This document shows positions 46,994 through 58,940 of a stretch of DNA of 64,000 nucleotides, piece after piece. Where the stretch lies: assembly GCA_023897205.1 (NCBI GenBank), contig JAHWDD010000004.1, positions 5,332,001 through 5,396,000 of the forward strand, written 5' to 3'. Positions within the stretch are counted from its first letter, which is position 1, and every line of letters starts with the position of its first letter. A model generated the notes under the pieces. The model ran no database searches. It worked only from the letters and a program-made list of their open reading frames with translations, and was not told the DNA's origin. The stretch comes from Exophiala sp. HKRS030. Taxonomy: Eukaryota; Ascomycota; Eurotiomycetes; Chaetothyriales; Herpotrichiellaceae. Both the position numbers and the translations under genes were made by a program.

Positions 46994-47419
46994 ATGGCTA
47001 CCACTGCCGCTCCCTCTACAGCCCCCTCTCAAACACAAACACAACCGCAACCCTCGTCAAGTACCACGACCACAACAACCACGAACCCCTCTCCCGCCCC
47101 GTCTACACAAACCGGCACATTCACGCTCCTCCTCTTCGCATCCGCCTCATCTTACACCCAAGATGACACAGACACACTGACACTCCCCGCGCCCACCACA
47201 CTAGGCGACATCTTCACCACACTTGAACGCCGATACCCAGGCATCACGCGCAACGTTCTGCAGAGCAGTGCTGTCACAGTCAATCTCGAATATGTCGATG
47301 TCGAGTTTCCAGCGGATGGGGATGTCAAGGCGGAGAAGAGGGAGGGTTTAGAGGGGTGGGATGTCAAGATCGATGTTGGCGATGAAGTCGGTATTATTCC
47401 ACCAGTGAGCAGTGGGTAG
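46994..47419 (+). CDS. cnxG: molybdopterin synthase sulfur-carrier subunit (MOCS2A/CnxG)
   Basis: A single exon of 141 residues. After a Thr/Pro/Gln-rich N-terminal tail of about 40 residues, a ubiquitin-like MoaD/ThiS fold follows: FTLLLFASASSYT, LPAPTTLGDIFTTLERRYPG, NVLQSSAVTVNLEYVD and the terminal DVGDEVGIIPPVSSG. The C-terminal glycine carries the thiocarboxylate used to sulfurate precursor Z in molybdenum cofactor synthesis. The family normally ends in Gly-Gly; here the last two residues are Ser-Gly. The low-complexity N terminus is longer than in bacterial MoaD but is common in fungi. The large subunit (CnxH) is not in this window. Confidence 0.85.
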   Translation: MATTAAPSTAPSQTQTQPQPSSSTTTTTTTNPSPAPSTQTGTFTLLLFASASSYTQDDTDTLTLPAPTTLGDIFTTLERRYPGITRNVLQSSAVTVNLEYVDVEFPADGDVKAEKREGLEGWDVKIDVGDEVGIIPPVSSG

Positions 47420-47500
47420 ACACGCATGTACGTATATACTCAATCAGTAAGCAATGGACTTGGTGTGGCACGTGGCACCATGGAATCGAGGGTGCGATGA

Positions 47501-47550
47501 TGTATGTATGTATGTATGTATATATGTATATATGTATGTATGTATATATG
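47501..47550. repeat. tatg/tata microsatellite
   Basis: About twelve units of tgta/tata tetranucleotide, just 3' of the CnxG gene. Confidence 0.9.
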
Positions 47551-47802
47551 CATCCACTCCATCGCCACAACGTACAGGCACCGAGGCCACGACAAAGCAA
47601 AGCGCACAGGGAAAGGGATGCCGAGGACGAGGACGGCGAATGCGAGAAACAAAACAAGCCGACCACAGAAGTAGTGAGTGGAATCAAACAAGGCGTCCCC
47701 GGTGTAATGTAATACTCCGTAGGTAGTAGGTAGGCTTCACGGTACAAGATATTCATTCATTCATTTATACATATTCATCCATTTATGAAGGGCGAAGAGA
47801 AC

Positions 47803-47979
47803 GAGTAAGTGAGCGAGTCAGTGAGTGAGTGAGTAAGTGAGTAAGTGAGTAAGTGAGTAAGTGAGTAAGTGAGTAAGTGAGTAAGTGAGTAAGTGAGTAA
47901 GTGAGCGAGTGAGTCAGTGAGTGAGTGAGTAAGTCAGTGAGTAAGTGAGTCAGTGAGTGAGCGAGTAAGTGAGTGAGTG
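47803..47979. repeat. gtaagtga minisatellite
   Basis: About 177 bp of 4/8 bp units (gtga, gtaa, with occasional gcga and gtca). The long run of gtaagtgag repeats also reads as a string of consensus 5' splice sites on the plus strand. Confidence 0.92.
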
Positions 47980-48864
47980 CATACATACATAAATGCATGC
48001 GTGGATTCACCAGGCTAGTTGAAGTTCATGTCGCTTGGCTGGGCACCTATAGTATGTTTTGGGTTTCTCGCTACTTGCCTTTATATCTTTAAGTCTTCAT
48101 AGCTTCATGTCTTCATGTCTCTGTGTGTCCTGTTAATATACATTCACATATCTATATCCCCGTGTATCCATATCGTACATTCCTCGTCCTCGTCGTCGTC
48201 CTCGTCGTTCTCTCGTCATCGGCATCCTTCTCAAACACACACACTCACAATCAGTCTACGTCTACGTCTACGTCGGTCTTATCCTTCCCTTCGCACACTG
48301 GATCGATCTATCTGTCACGGTCTACCGGGTCTATGTAGCTCTCGAGTCTCGCGATACTGATTCCTTGGCCTTGCCTGCGATACATTCCCTTGATTTTTAA
48401 CTTTGCTGTCAGAGTTCCTCCTGGCTTGCTCGTACGTACGCTAGTTGGACGTCGCTGCTGGCTGCGCTTTCCTTTTACGTTATGTGATTGTGTCTTCACG
48501 AGATGGAAGGATAGAGTGAAATGTGTATATATGTTTGAAAGGGGGGTGGATGGACTGAACGTAGGGTGATGATGAGCAAGGTCTTCTGGAGTGCATGATG
48601 CTATTTGTGGAATTAATCAACTTTAGATCCAAAATGATGTACTAGCTTGTCAGAAGGACTCGGATCTGTCTTCCGTAGATCCAAATAGTGGCAGCCTCGA
48701 CATGCTTCGTTCGCTGGATGACCCTTGTCGGGTTGCATCCGAGCCCAGGACTGGCAAGCCATTTCCTCATTGAATGACCGTTCTGCTCCGCTTTCTTGCC
48801 TCCTGATATTTCTCCTCTGAAGTCCACCAAGACGACAGATGTTGATAGGACTCGAATCGCAAAT

Positions 48865-49416
48865 TTACGAAGGAGGCGTAACCTCGAAGCTGTGCTCAGC
48901 AGTCTGTGGTAGCCACCCGAGTCGATCCTTGGCATAGATCTCTGCTGCTGGCTTGCCCCATTTCTCACTACCCTTCAACAAGCCCGTGCGAATAACAATT
49001 TTGTCTTCCCCTACAAAAGAAAAAGAGACGTGGTCAGTCATCGGAGATATCTCGCATTGGGACGATTGTGGGGGACATTGGGGGCAAAATTATTCATGTC
49101 ATTCAATGACACTTGCATGTGATCTTCCTCTTCGTGGGGACTTACCCATAACATGCTGATGATGATAAGGGCTGGAGGCACAATTGGCACACATGAAACA
49201 ATCAGTAGTGTTGCCAGAATCACCCTTGTATGTATACACTCTAAGATCTCCTTTGGTCAAGTTGAAGTTGGATTTGGGAATGATCTGATTCAAGGTGAAT
49301 TCCCCACCTCCCATGAGCTTGCATGCACTGCAATGGCAAAGGATATGTGATTCTTCAGGGATCTCCACCGACCACTCGACTTGGCCACAATGACATTGTC
49401 CTTGGTATTGAGGCAT
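48865..49416 (-). CDS. GFA/CENP-V-domain zinc protein
   Basis: Exons complement(48865..49010, 49146..49416) with a 135 bp GT-AG intron, 138 residues from the Met at 49416 (MPQYQGQCHCGQVEW). The frame stays open upstream to a Met at 49683, adding 89 residues of Ser/Gln-rich sequence that could be a targeting extension. The family zinc ligands are present: CHCG at 8-11, then CHCSAC (about 29-34) and CANCAS. GFA-domain proteins resemble glutathione-dependent formaldehyde-activating enzyme, but most fungal members have unknown substrates. The second exon completes the fold with EDKIVIRTGLLKG and a WGKPAAEIY stretch. Confidence 0.82.
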
Positions 49417-51737
49417 GTTGTGTTGTATGAATTTGGGGACGGGGGCGTCGGTTGTTGGGTGATCTGTTTGTGAAATTGAGGCGGTTGACTCGTATCTTTG
49501 TTGAGACTGTAACTGAGAGTAGAGACAAGTATTCCAGGAGCGTTTTGCACGGGCTTTTATATGCTTTTGAGCATTTGGAACATACGCTGAATGACCATAG
49601 AGATCCAGACCAAACCTCTTGAATTTGGGTACAATGTTATTTGGAATCCCATTCCACCGCTGAGGGGTCGACCAAAATGTCACTGAATTCTTGACCCACC
49701 TGCATGATAGATCATCATTTTGGGGCTCTGGAGAGAAGGAATTTCGTCACCACACGTCAAATGGGCTAGAAACCCGGACATCGTCGCTCAGTCATCAAAG
49801 GTGGTAGTAGTTGAGCTCGAGTATTAAAGTTGGAGAGCAACGGTGAAAACAATACTGCGGAAGGCCTAAGGGTCCGTAGCCAGTCATGTCGTTGCTCTCA
49901 TATTCAATTAAAGTCCCTTTTAACCGACAATATCTGTCAGCATATGGGACAGTGAGGCTGAGACGAGTTGGTTCGGCGCATGAGACCTTGTAGGCGCTGT
50001 TTGATGTGATAAGCTCCGCGGGCATGAACTCTAGCGAATGCATTGCGTGGATAATGATCCTAATGAGGGAAAGGTTCAGAGCCAGTGATTTCGTACCTCG
50101 ATGTTCGGGTTTTGGAGAACCCCGTGGCCAAGCGCTTCTCACCGTCGAGGTCGCCTAAATGTAACTGACACGCCACGAGAATGACGTCGCCATCAACGAA
50201 CGGAGGTTATCTCGGGCCATGCTGGAATGCGCGGTTTGCGACAAGAAGATGCGTGACAACATTGATCAAATGATAAAAAGTTTGATGTGCCGTTTGTGGA
50301 CGATTAATAACGTTGATCCGTAGTCACTCTTGGTCTTGAAGCCAACAGATTCTTGACCTCTTGCGCCGAACCTATATGGGCATGATCATTGAGCGTGCCG
50401 TGAAAATCAAATGAGAGGCATCTTTGGCCCAGAAGACACCCAAGGGTCTAGTGGTTTAAGCAGTCTCTCGCATGAGTTTCTCACACGTTTTTGTCCAAAT
50501 CAACCAGTATAATGGGCTCAGGAGTCAGGATATCCACAAAATAAAAAAGACAAGGTCATGCTGAGTGTAGAAGACAGCAGCTAGAGTCGGACTGAGGGTT
50601 CGAGGTTGAATTATATGATAGATGCACAAATTTGCGCTTCCCGATCTCGAGTCGTTTTGTTGGGAAATGGGAACGGAAGGCGCAAAGGTGAATGACAAAC
50701 CGAAGAAGTGTGAGGAAAGAGCGGTCCTTCCTCAAGAAGGGGCAGCAGTTTACATACTCACCCTTAGACATCTACATAGCCTCATCCTTGTGACGATTAC
50801 CAAACTTCGCAATCTTGTGCTGATGACCTCGGACCAATTGCTACCAATCTCGGTGTTTCTCCGCTGGGATTGCATACCTGATCAGGGATACATTGGGGCT
50901 CTTGATGTAGAACTTCATTGGAGCTCAGAAGCCTAAATCAGTTTATGATTAGTCTTCTTGAACAATCACTATTCAAGTTCACAATTCATGCTGATCGGTT
51001 ATGATTACGTGCGATCCCCGACTCCTCTTCCAGATGATCCTTCTAACAGAAGATAGGCACAAATACGGTAGGACTTCAAGTATTTTCATACCCCAAATCT
51101 CTCATGTGAAGAGTGGAATAGAATAATGACTAGACATAATCGCATGCATGATAGTTTTCCCCGTTCTCCTACCGGAATCGCAAAATCAATGGTATCACTA
51201 CATATCATCCAAGTCATCAACTCCAAGCCCATGAAATGCTCCCGTTTCTGCAGGCCCGAATGAATAAGAAGTCGTCTATCCTGGTCTTGTCATTCGTCTT
51301 GCTGTGCCCAAGGTCGTCCACATCCCGTCCAAATTTTCTCGATTCTTCTTGTCGCATGTCGACTTCAACGTATTGCTGGTTTCCCTTTTTCTCTTCATCA
51401 GCACGTGGTTTTGGAGTAATTTGAGCCAACCGGGTTTGGCTGGTACCACATTGACCTCTATACATCTTTCTCATGGGTCAAATTGTCTGTCAGCCTCCTC
51501 ATCGTAAGAGTACAGATCGTGTTCTAGCCCTTAAATTGACCAAAATCTCCGAAACCCTTGGAAATTTCTTCCAAACCCTTTATTATCCAAGAAATCATAG
51601 AAGTTGAAGGGCTAAAATGGTCAAAATGTGCGCCTGGAGGTTGAGACTTGGGTATCAAGGTTTTCGAGCAATGACGATGGTGCTTTCATATATGTTAGTG
51701 GATCCGCTACGAAGAGCGTCGAGGGTAAGAAAATATC
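49417..51737. other. intergenic, no supported gene
   Basis: Contains the possible N-terminal extension of the GFA protein (to 49683) and several frames without recognisable domains, such as minus 49795-50142, plus 50622-50936 and minus 51217-51474. One of these could be an exon of an unrecognised gene. Confidence 0.4.
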
Positions 51738-52875
51738 TCACAAAGGAAAATATACAAAGAATTGTCGGGAATTGATTTCCTGAAAGGCTTTCGCACAAGC
51801 TTCGTTGACTTGATCGACGGTCCACTGTGTCTGGGTCAGAATAGATCCAAGGTTAAAAGCGAGGAAGCGACTACACTCACTCCGAGATTTCTTGTACATA
51901 TCTGCAGCAACCAACCTTGCATGCCAGTCTTGTAAAACCTTTCGTAAAATCTGCCGACCGTCTTGTATTTTGGATCGCTGGCCCAAGGTCCCAAAGGGAG
52001 CTTCAATCTTTGTTCTTGGACATCGACAAATCCGGCTTCTTCAATCATAGTTTTCATTGAAGTAGATACCTGAAAATCTCGGCCAGAAGCTTGACCCATA
52101 GGGATGGACCACTCGGCCAACATTTTGATATAGCTGCTGGATATGTCGGGACCATTGTCAGACAAGGCGTTAATCTCGACTTCAAGCTGCTCAATCCAAC
52201 CACCGGAATTCATGTTTCTAAAGAACGTCAACTTCCAGTCTTCGATTCGGGGTAAGTGGAATGACTAGGGAGGGTGAGGCATTAGATGAAGGGGGGTGAT
52301 GTATTTACTTACTCGAAGCACTGTTTGTATAAGGCAGGCCAGTCCTTGACTCCAACAAAGAGTGACCTGATGTGTACGAGATCGAACTTCATGGTTGGAT
52401 CGTCCAATACCCACTCGTCGGTAGCATCAGAAATAATGTAGGAGCAGTTTGGATGTATTGGTCGTTCATGAGGGGTCAAATCAATACCGACAATCTGGGT
52501 TTCTGGATATCTTTCGGCCATTCCTTCAGCCCACAGTCCCATTCCTGTGCCCACATCGGCGACGCATTTTAGATTTGATTCCTCAATGGGTGAGAGGTAG
52601 AATCGGTCGTCGAGGAGCGCTAAGCACATCCCATGCATACAGACCTCATTTTCTTCCGAGACCTCGTCGTGTGGGAAAGGATGACCGTCTTTGTAATCGT
52701 AATACCTCCGACCATGTTCGACTCGAAAGTTGTAGACTGAAGAAGCTATCGAATAGGCGGAATCGTGGTCGTCGTCTTCTCCATCGTTATAAGCGCGCGA
52801 GTATTCCTCGTCGATGGGAATGACGCTGGGAGCATTCAGGTTTTCCATGGTTTCTTCAAATAGTTTCATGATCAC
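51738..52875 (-). CDS. LaeA-like SAM-dependent methyltransferase
   Basis: Three exons, complement(51738..51830, 51881..52217, 52313..52875), give 330 residues, all junctions GT-AG. The family opening EHGRRYYDYKDGHPFPHDE precedes the SAM-binding motif VADVGTGMGLWAEGMAERYP (about 105-124), then VGIDLTP, the acidic DATDEWV box, FDLVHIRSLFVGVKDWPALYKQCFE and, across the first intron, GGWIEQLEVE. This is the layout of the large fungal LaeA/Llm group. LaeA itself is nuclear and regulates secondary metabolism; most paralogues have unknown targets, and this copy is not shown to be LaeA. Start choice among Met 1, 3 and 10 is open. Confidence 0.85.
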
Positions 52876-55800
52876 AGGTCATGACTACTGACAAGAAAGG
52901 CGACGGTACAAGAAGAATTTGCCTGATATAGAGAGGCAGAGTGGTCCAGCAAGAGGCCCCAGATAGATGCAAGGTGGATGAAAAGGGAGAGAAAAGAAAA
53001 AGACACCAGGTCTTGAAGCAGGCCGAAGAGGAAGAGAACAGGGAACAAGAGAAGATAAAGAAGACGGTGGTGTCAAACTAGATTTCTTCTAGTGCAGAGA
53101 TATGTCTTCTCGAGGTGGGCCTTTTAGAGAGTCTGGCGAAAGCGGTTTAGAGGCTGACCCGAGAATGAGAGTCGATATGATCGGACGAACCAAGTTGGTG
53201 GGAACAATATGCACTAAGCACGTGGGCACATGACATGGTTCAACGTGATACTGAGGGTTGTGAGGTCGATGGACTCATGACAGGCAAATCGACGTGAAGA
53301 CAGAAATTCTAATGCACGGTGGTGTTGGAATAATAAGAGTGATGGTCACAGTAATATGGGCGAACCCCTTGGCAAATATCGAGACCGAGACGGAGGCACG
53401 GCTACGATGACGATGGGAGACATGTCGCTAAAGGTGGTGAAAAAAAGTGGGAGGGTTGTGATTTTCGGTTTGGTGGATCATGAACGAGCCACTGAACCAG
53501 TAGCGGATGGATGAGATGGAGTGGATACGAAAACGCACAGGAATTTGAAGTGCGTGCGCTGGGGGAGGGATGTGAGCGAACGAGGTTGGAAAAGGTTAAT
53601 ATCTGAGACGGAGTGGAGGGAATTTTGACAGGTCAAAGTCAAAGGTTCAGAGGACTCAAGGGAAATAAAGATGAAAATGGAAATGGAAATGGAAATGGAA
53701 CTGGAAATGGAAATTGTGATAGAGGACGCAGTGAGCGAGTGAATGGACGTGGAGGTGGAGGGGGGATGAGGAAGAGGAGGATGAGGATGAGGATGAGAAC
53801 GACGAGGAATTGAGCTCAAAGATGCACAGGCATTGGAGGGATTAGTTAAAGGCTTGTAGAGGCTCTAGGCATGCCCGAGGTGCCTAAGGAGTCGCTTATG
53901 ATGCCTAAGGAGCCTAGGCGTGGTTATGATTGGGCTACTGCAAACCCCCATAAGCTACCCAGAGTTAGACCTTAGTGGTGACCACCACTTGATTCTCATA
54001 CGCTTGTCGTGCCCATGCTCTTCCCAACCCACTTGCTCCGCTTCCACTTCCTACTACCTGCTACAAGCACAAGACTCAAGGCTCGACTCGAGAGGGAGGA
54101 ATGGCCCGTCGGTAGGTAGGTTAGTGAGAACCCTGCTTGCTGGAACTCTCCGGGCATGCAGCTACGGCCTAGTCAACGACGGTCTATCTGTCGATCCAGA
54201 CTTCAGAACCCTCCGAGGCCAACGATGCAGGTGGAAATGTAATCTTCCACTGGCATGATTGGCACGATGGAGTCGATTGGCACGGTTGGCGTCGTCTTCA
54301 ATGATCTCTCGCCTCGACTCTTGTCTCTTGAGCCGTTGATCGTGCCAGATCAAAATGACACGCTGGCAACATCAACAGGTGGCATTTCGGATCGGACGGA
54401 GGTGGAATGTCAGTCGCTCTTGCCTTGCAGACTCAGTTGAGAACTTGCGACTGGGAAGGCACGTCTGGAAAGCAAAGGCAGGCATGCATGAGCCCATTGA
54501 AGGCAAGAGCGAATCACACCAGATGGTGGGGCAACTGCCATTCAGGCCCTGGACATGAAACCCAGTGGGCCAATCGCTGACAACCACGGTACCAAACTGA
54601 TGGGTCTGAAGGTCCTGGGACAACGTCCAGCAGCCAGCATGACAGTACCTAGTTACAGTACTTACCAACCTAGGTCCCTAGCTAAGCTACTTAGCATTCA
54701 TCAAGTCTACGGAGTACCATCTGCGGTATCCCAGATGGGTGCTAGACACCTCCGAGGTAGCTGGTAGGTCAGGTTGACCCGAGGTCAAGGTGCCAGTCAT
54801 TATTAATGGTTACATCTGCATCAAGCCAACGGAACAAGCGAACAGCTCAGCATAATGCATGTCCTCCGTCCTCCGTACTCGGTATTCCATTCCTACTGTG
54901 AGTACTCCGTGCGTACAACCTGGGACGTGCATAGGCTCAGGCTCAAGCTACTCCGTCCTCCGCATCCGGTATGTGTCCGTCCATGGCGCAATACCAATAC
55001 GGATCCCACGGCGTTGGGAATCTGCGACTTTGGGAGTTGGGAATTTGGGAAGGTGCCAGTGGCTTTTCCAAACTGCGCATCCCCCGCTCTTTCCCCTCCC
55101 AAAATCCAACAGCTTTTCGGTTCCTTCCACTCCAACACGTTCTCCACGTCATTGCTGCACATTGCTGTTGCTGCATGCTGCAGTCAACATGTGCAGTCCA
55201 TGCTGAGGGAATCCTTCTGCGCCGCTACTCAAGGCTCGAGCGTCATGTCCAAAGCGTTTGGTCGTTATTCGAACACTAGTTACGACAAGTCAAAGCGTGT
55301 ATTGAAAACCTTGGTCCTTGTTCTTTGGGCCTTGGACCGCTCGGTAGCGTGGGTGCGTTGTTAGCTTGTCAGGTGGGCCTCTTGCCTGTTTTAGTGCCAA
55401 GTCCTGGGCTAAGGGGCTCTTGACCGTCTTGGGGTCTTGACCGACCATTTCCCTGGGTCGCTGGTGGTTGTGGTCGCTCCTTCCCTTGACTCTTGACGCC
55501 TGTCCCTGTCGCCTGCCGCCTGTCGCCCTGACTGCTGGCTCCTTCCCGCTTGCCCTTTTCCCTTTCGTCTTCTGCCATGTTGGAACCAGAACACCGGATC
55601 TCATGTTTCATCCCACATCCACCCTCCTCCTGCATTCTGCCACGGCGTGCCACGGTTCCATTCTTCTGGACAATTCCCCGACACCAGACAGCAAAAATAA
55701 CATGGCATCAATCAAATAACCATCCAATTACACCAATCTATCCCTTCTCCCCTGATCGCTGAATGACCTCTCGTGGTCTCTACAGATCATTTCGGTAGGT

Positions 55801-56551
55801 CGACTCCGGGAAAGCCGTGTGCTTCAGTAATACTCACGATCTTCCCCATCTTATTCGATCAACATCTCTCCTGGACCGTGGACGCTACCGGCTGGAATAA
55901 TTCAATAGCGGCTGCCTTTTCTCCACCATGGCTCGCTCAACACTTAAATTGTGAATCAGGTGCTTTACGAACTTAATCTGCCAGAGTTGTTCTACGGATG
56001 TCAATTCAGTATCTCACTGCTCAATTGACCGGGACCAGGGTCCCAGACTGGAAATGTTATGAATTGCTAACATAACAATCTCAACTATGGCTATGCAAGT
56101 GCAAACTATTGCAACCGGGTACAAATCTCGCAAACACCGCTTCCCAAGAATCCCAGAGGATGTGCTTCTAAGACGATCCCAAATGCTTCTTCCCCCTATC
56201 ATCAGTTGACACGTAAGCAACGACACGACGACCGGCAGCCTCATTCCACCCAGCGCAAGGAAAGTATCGACTATTGCTGGTTCAATTCTGCATCAAGCTC
56301 TACCCGTAAGCCATCTGTGTGACATTTTTGAGTCGGTCATATCGTTCCCCGTCGAAACTGCTTGTCACACTCATAGTGGGTCTCAACTGATGCCGACCAG
56401 AGGTCGGTCGTACAATCAAGTCACCTTCATCGACCAGCCATTATTGGCATAGGTCCTGCCTCCGGAGGCAGTAGCCTCAAGGTCCGGCCGGTAGCCGAGT
56501 GACGATCGGTCCCTTGCCGAAAATGTGTAAGACGTGAATGGCAAAAATCTC
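52876..56551. other. long intergenic region (3.7 kb), no supported gene
   Basis: Short frames only. Features seen are a ggaaat-type hexamer repeat at 53671-53716 and two copies of GCCTAAGGAG at 53882-53891 and 53903-53912. Long shadow frames around 54850-55650 have no family resemblance. Confidence 0.5.
53671..53716. repeat. ggaaat hexanucleotide repeat
   Basis: About seven copies of aatgga/actgga units. Confidence 0.88.
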
Positions 56552-57233
56552 TCAAGCTTCAAGCTTCTCCGCTGGCGGCTGCTTGGTCCTCTTCCACAAG
56601 CAGATTGAGCTTACTGCGGAGAAAGTGAACAGAATGCTGCGTCGCCTTGAGTCAGCACGTCTTCCCTGAGTATAACCATTTGCCAGCCGACTCACCAAAG
56701 AGCAATGCTCAAGCCCCAAATCGACTTCATTTGCAAACATGTCGCGGTGGATGTTCCAATCCATTGTGAGTAATCAACATCTCCATTTTTGTTGAGGCTA
56801 TTGCCCAAGGCCGAAGTGAAATCATATGCGCTCGACCTGGCGTTGGATGTATCGTCCAGTACTTGACAATTCAGGTAGGAAAGCGGTTTCCCTACAATCA
56901 CAGACACAACCACCAGTGCAATCAAGAAAAGAGCGTCGAGACCAGTGCTGATCAGAAAAGGAAGGATGTTATCAAAGTAAAGAATGACAGTGATTGCACA
57001 GTATAACACTGCAACGCAGACCTGGAGAAAGGTGAGTTTTCGCCAGAAGAAGCACGACCGGCTTTACATACAATGCTCAGAATCCCAACAAGAACTGGAG
57101 GTGGAGCAGCACTGGCGCTGACCATTTCAGATATGAAGTTCGCCGTAATGCCGATGATGGCAATCATTGAAGCAGCCTGGAGACCTCTTGCTGCCTTGAA
57201 AGTAATGCCCAGAGCGCCGTGATCGGGACCCAT
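56552..57233 (-). CDS. four-transmembrane MARVEL-like fungal membrane protein
   Basis: Three exons, complement(56552..56636, 56696..57021, 57072..57233), give 190 residues with 59 and 50 bp GT-AG introns. Four hydrophobic segments are visible: ARGLQAASMIAIIGITANFI, VLVGILSIVCVAVLYCAITVI, ALFLIALVVVSVIVG and, after splicing, SIWGLSIALCILFTFSAVSSI. A Cys-rich loop (YLNCQVLDD to TATCLQMKSIWG) lies between spans three and four, as in the MARVEL-like proteins of filamentous fungi found at the plasma membrane or eisosomes. No substrate is known. The family name is an inference from topology and the final block. Confidence 0.78.
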
Positions 57234-58940
57234 GTTGGAATGAAAAGAATGTCAAGACTGGGACGGACAGAAAATGAATGTCGCTGCAATGTCGTTTGGA
57301 TGAAAGAACGTGGTTGGGGCTGTTGCTGTCCGGCAGTCTCTTGAAGGCGATGATGCTGATTGTTGCGCGGTTGATATTGAATGTGACCGAGAATGGGTGA
57401 AAAGGATTGTAATGGTCTTGACAAAGGGTCAGATTGCAGTTTACTGAATTCGAGCCTAGAATATTGCAGCTTGAGGAGAGGATGTCCAAGATGCACTTCT
57501 GCCAGGGACGTTCGTGGGTTTTATGCACATCAGAAGGAGTGTTGAATTGGCAGAGAGTATTCTACGACCTCGTGGAGACCGGACCATGTGGCCATACCAT
57601 ATTTAGCGACAAGGCTCGACATCGTCGTAGTCGTGTCTCGAAGGTATCGATGGAGAATAGCAGTCTCTGGTCTTCATGATTCCAGTGAGCCTACACGGGC
57701 GTTTCGAAGAGCCTCCGTAGCCGCCAAAGTGCTACTTCTGACACTGGGGCCGGCGGTAAACTTGGTGGCCTATTACCGGGACGCCACGCAACCGCCTGTT
57801 TGAAAAGACTCGACGACAACCAATACGAGTTGAGCACTGTTTTCAGTAGACGCAATCTTGCGACCAGTTGGCAAAATTGGTCGAGCTCATACCAAAGCCT
57901 CATGCTTCCATATACCTAAGATCGTTCCACGTCGTGCACGTGCAGGTCACGTGGCAGGTCTTGACTGAAGAGTATTTGGCACGTGTTTGTGCACCTCCAC
58001 TACATCTTCAATGCGGAGAATGTGCCAAGACTTCCGAACAGCGCGTGCTGGCCACTAATCAGTCGACAATACTGAAATATCAAACACCCTGCCACATGAC
58101 AAGACAACTCTGCAAGTGGCGAGCACCATTGCGGATACTCACGGATGAGCATTGTTTCCAGCCCAGCATCGGAGTTTGTTGCCATGGAATATGTGGAATT
58201 CGAACATTGAAAAGCTGGGCGTCAGGAAAGAATTTCGGTCGGAGGCTGCCACCTTGTGCTATTCGCCTATGAGCGGGATCCTCTCTAGCTGTTCATTGAC
58301 ACAGTCTGATTGGTTTCAAATCACGTGCGTACATGGGTCCCGGGCGTCCAGCCACCTAGTAAATGACTAGTCCGCACTTAGTACCGATCTAGTCTTGATT
58401 CGGCTTTGCAAAGACCGCCAATCTTGCTAAGCTGGCATCAGCGAAACCTCTGATTGGTCAGAGCAGATCTCCCCGCCAAAATTCACCTGTAAAACTTTTC
58501 CTTATCGTTATCTCAGAGGAGCCTCCGTAACGCCTTCAAAATGGTATACCTTGCCCGGAGACAGACAATGTTTTGACCTTATCAATCTTGGAGATGCTCT
58601 TTACCAGGATTTCTTTATAACTAGAATACACCACACCTCGTCGTCGCTGGAAATTCTGAGCCAGCTTCGGTGTGATTCTCAACTCCACAATCATCTCCAA
58701 AAAGTTGTGCTTCTGAGCCCCGTCGTACTTTTCACTGTGTTTTGGTCACGAGACCGCGCCTCCACACTTAGCTGCTCCTAGCATTCAACCGTCAGTGGTC
58801 ACTTCAACCACATCATCGCCCTTCCCCTCCAAATACTCCGCATTTCTGGCTCATCATCGGCACAGTTGCGGTCACCCAGACCCCGTCATCATCAAACTCT
58901 ACGTCTCCGAGTCTGAACAAGGAGAAGAACTTGGCCCAGC
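57234..58940. other. divergent intergenic region, no supported gene
   Basis: Separates the MARVEL-like gene (minus) from the Fmp42-like gene (plus). Short frames without domains; an ATG at 58541 begins a 12-codon frame only. Confidence 0.5.

Larger units (their letters stand above)
47420..48864. other. intergenic region rich in microsatellites
   Basis: Apart from two tandem-repeat tracts annotated separately, it contains cctcgt/cgtcgt runs near 48180-48215 and tctacg triplicates near 48256-48273. No protein or RNA gene was supported. Confidence 0.5.

Noticed and set aside
47803..47979. CRISPR-like array
   Set aside because: A simple short-unit minisatellite without unique spacers, in a eukaryotic genome.
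54850..55650. Several overlapping frames of 90-170 codons on both strands
   Set aside because: All six frames are partly open because of base composition; no frame shows a family or splice pattern.
56014..56244. 76-codon minus-strand frame with a hydrophobic segment
   Set aside because: Isolated, no homologue recognised, and no exon partner found.
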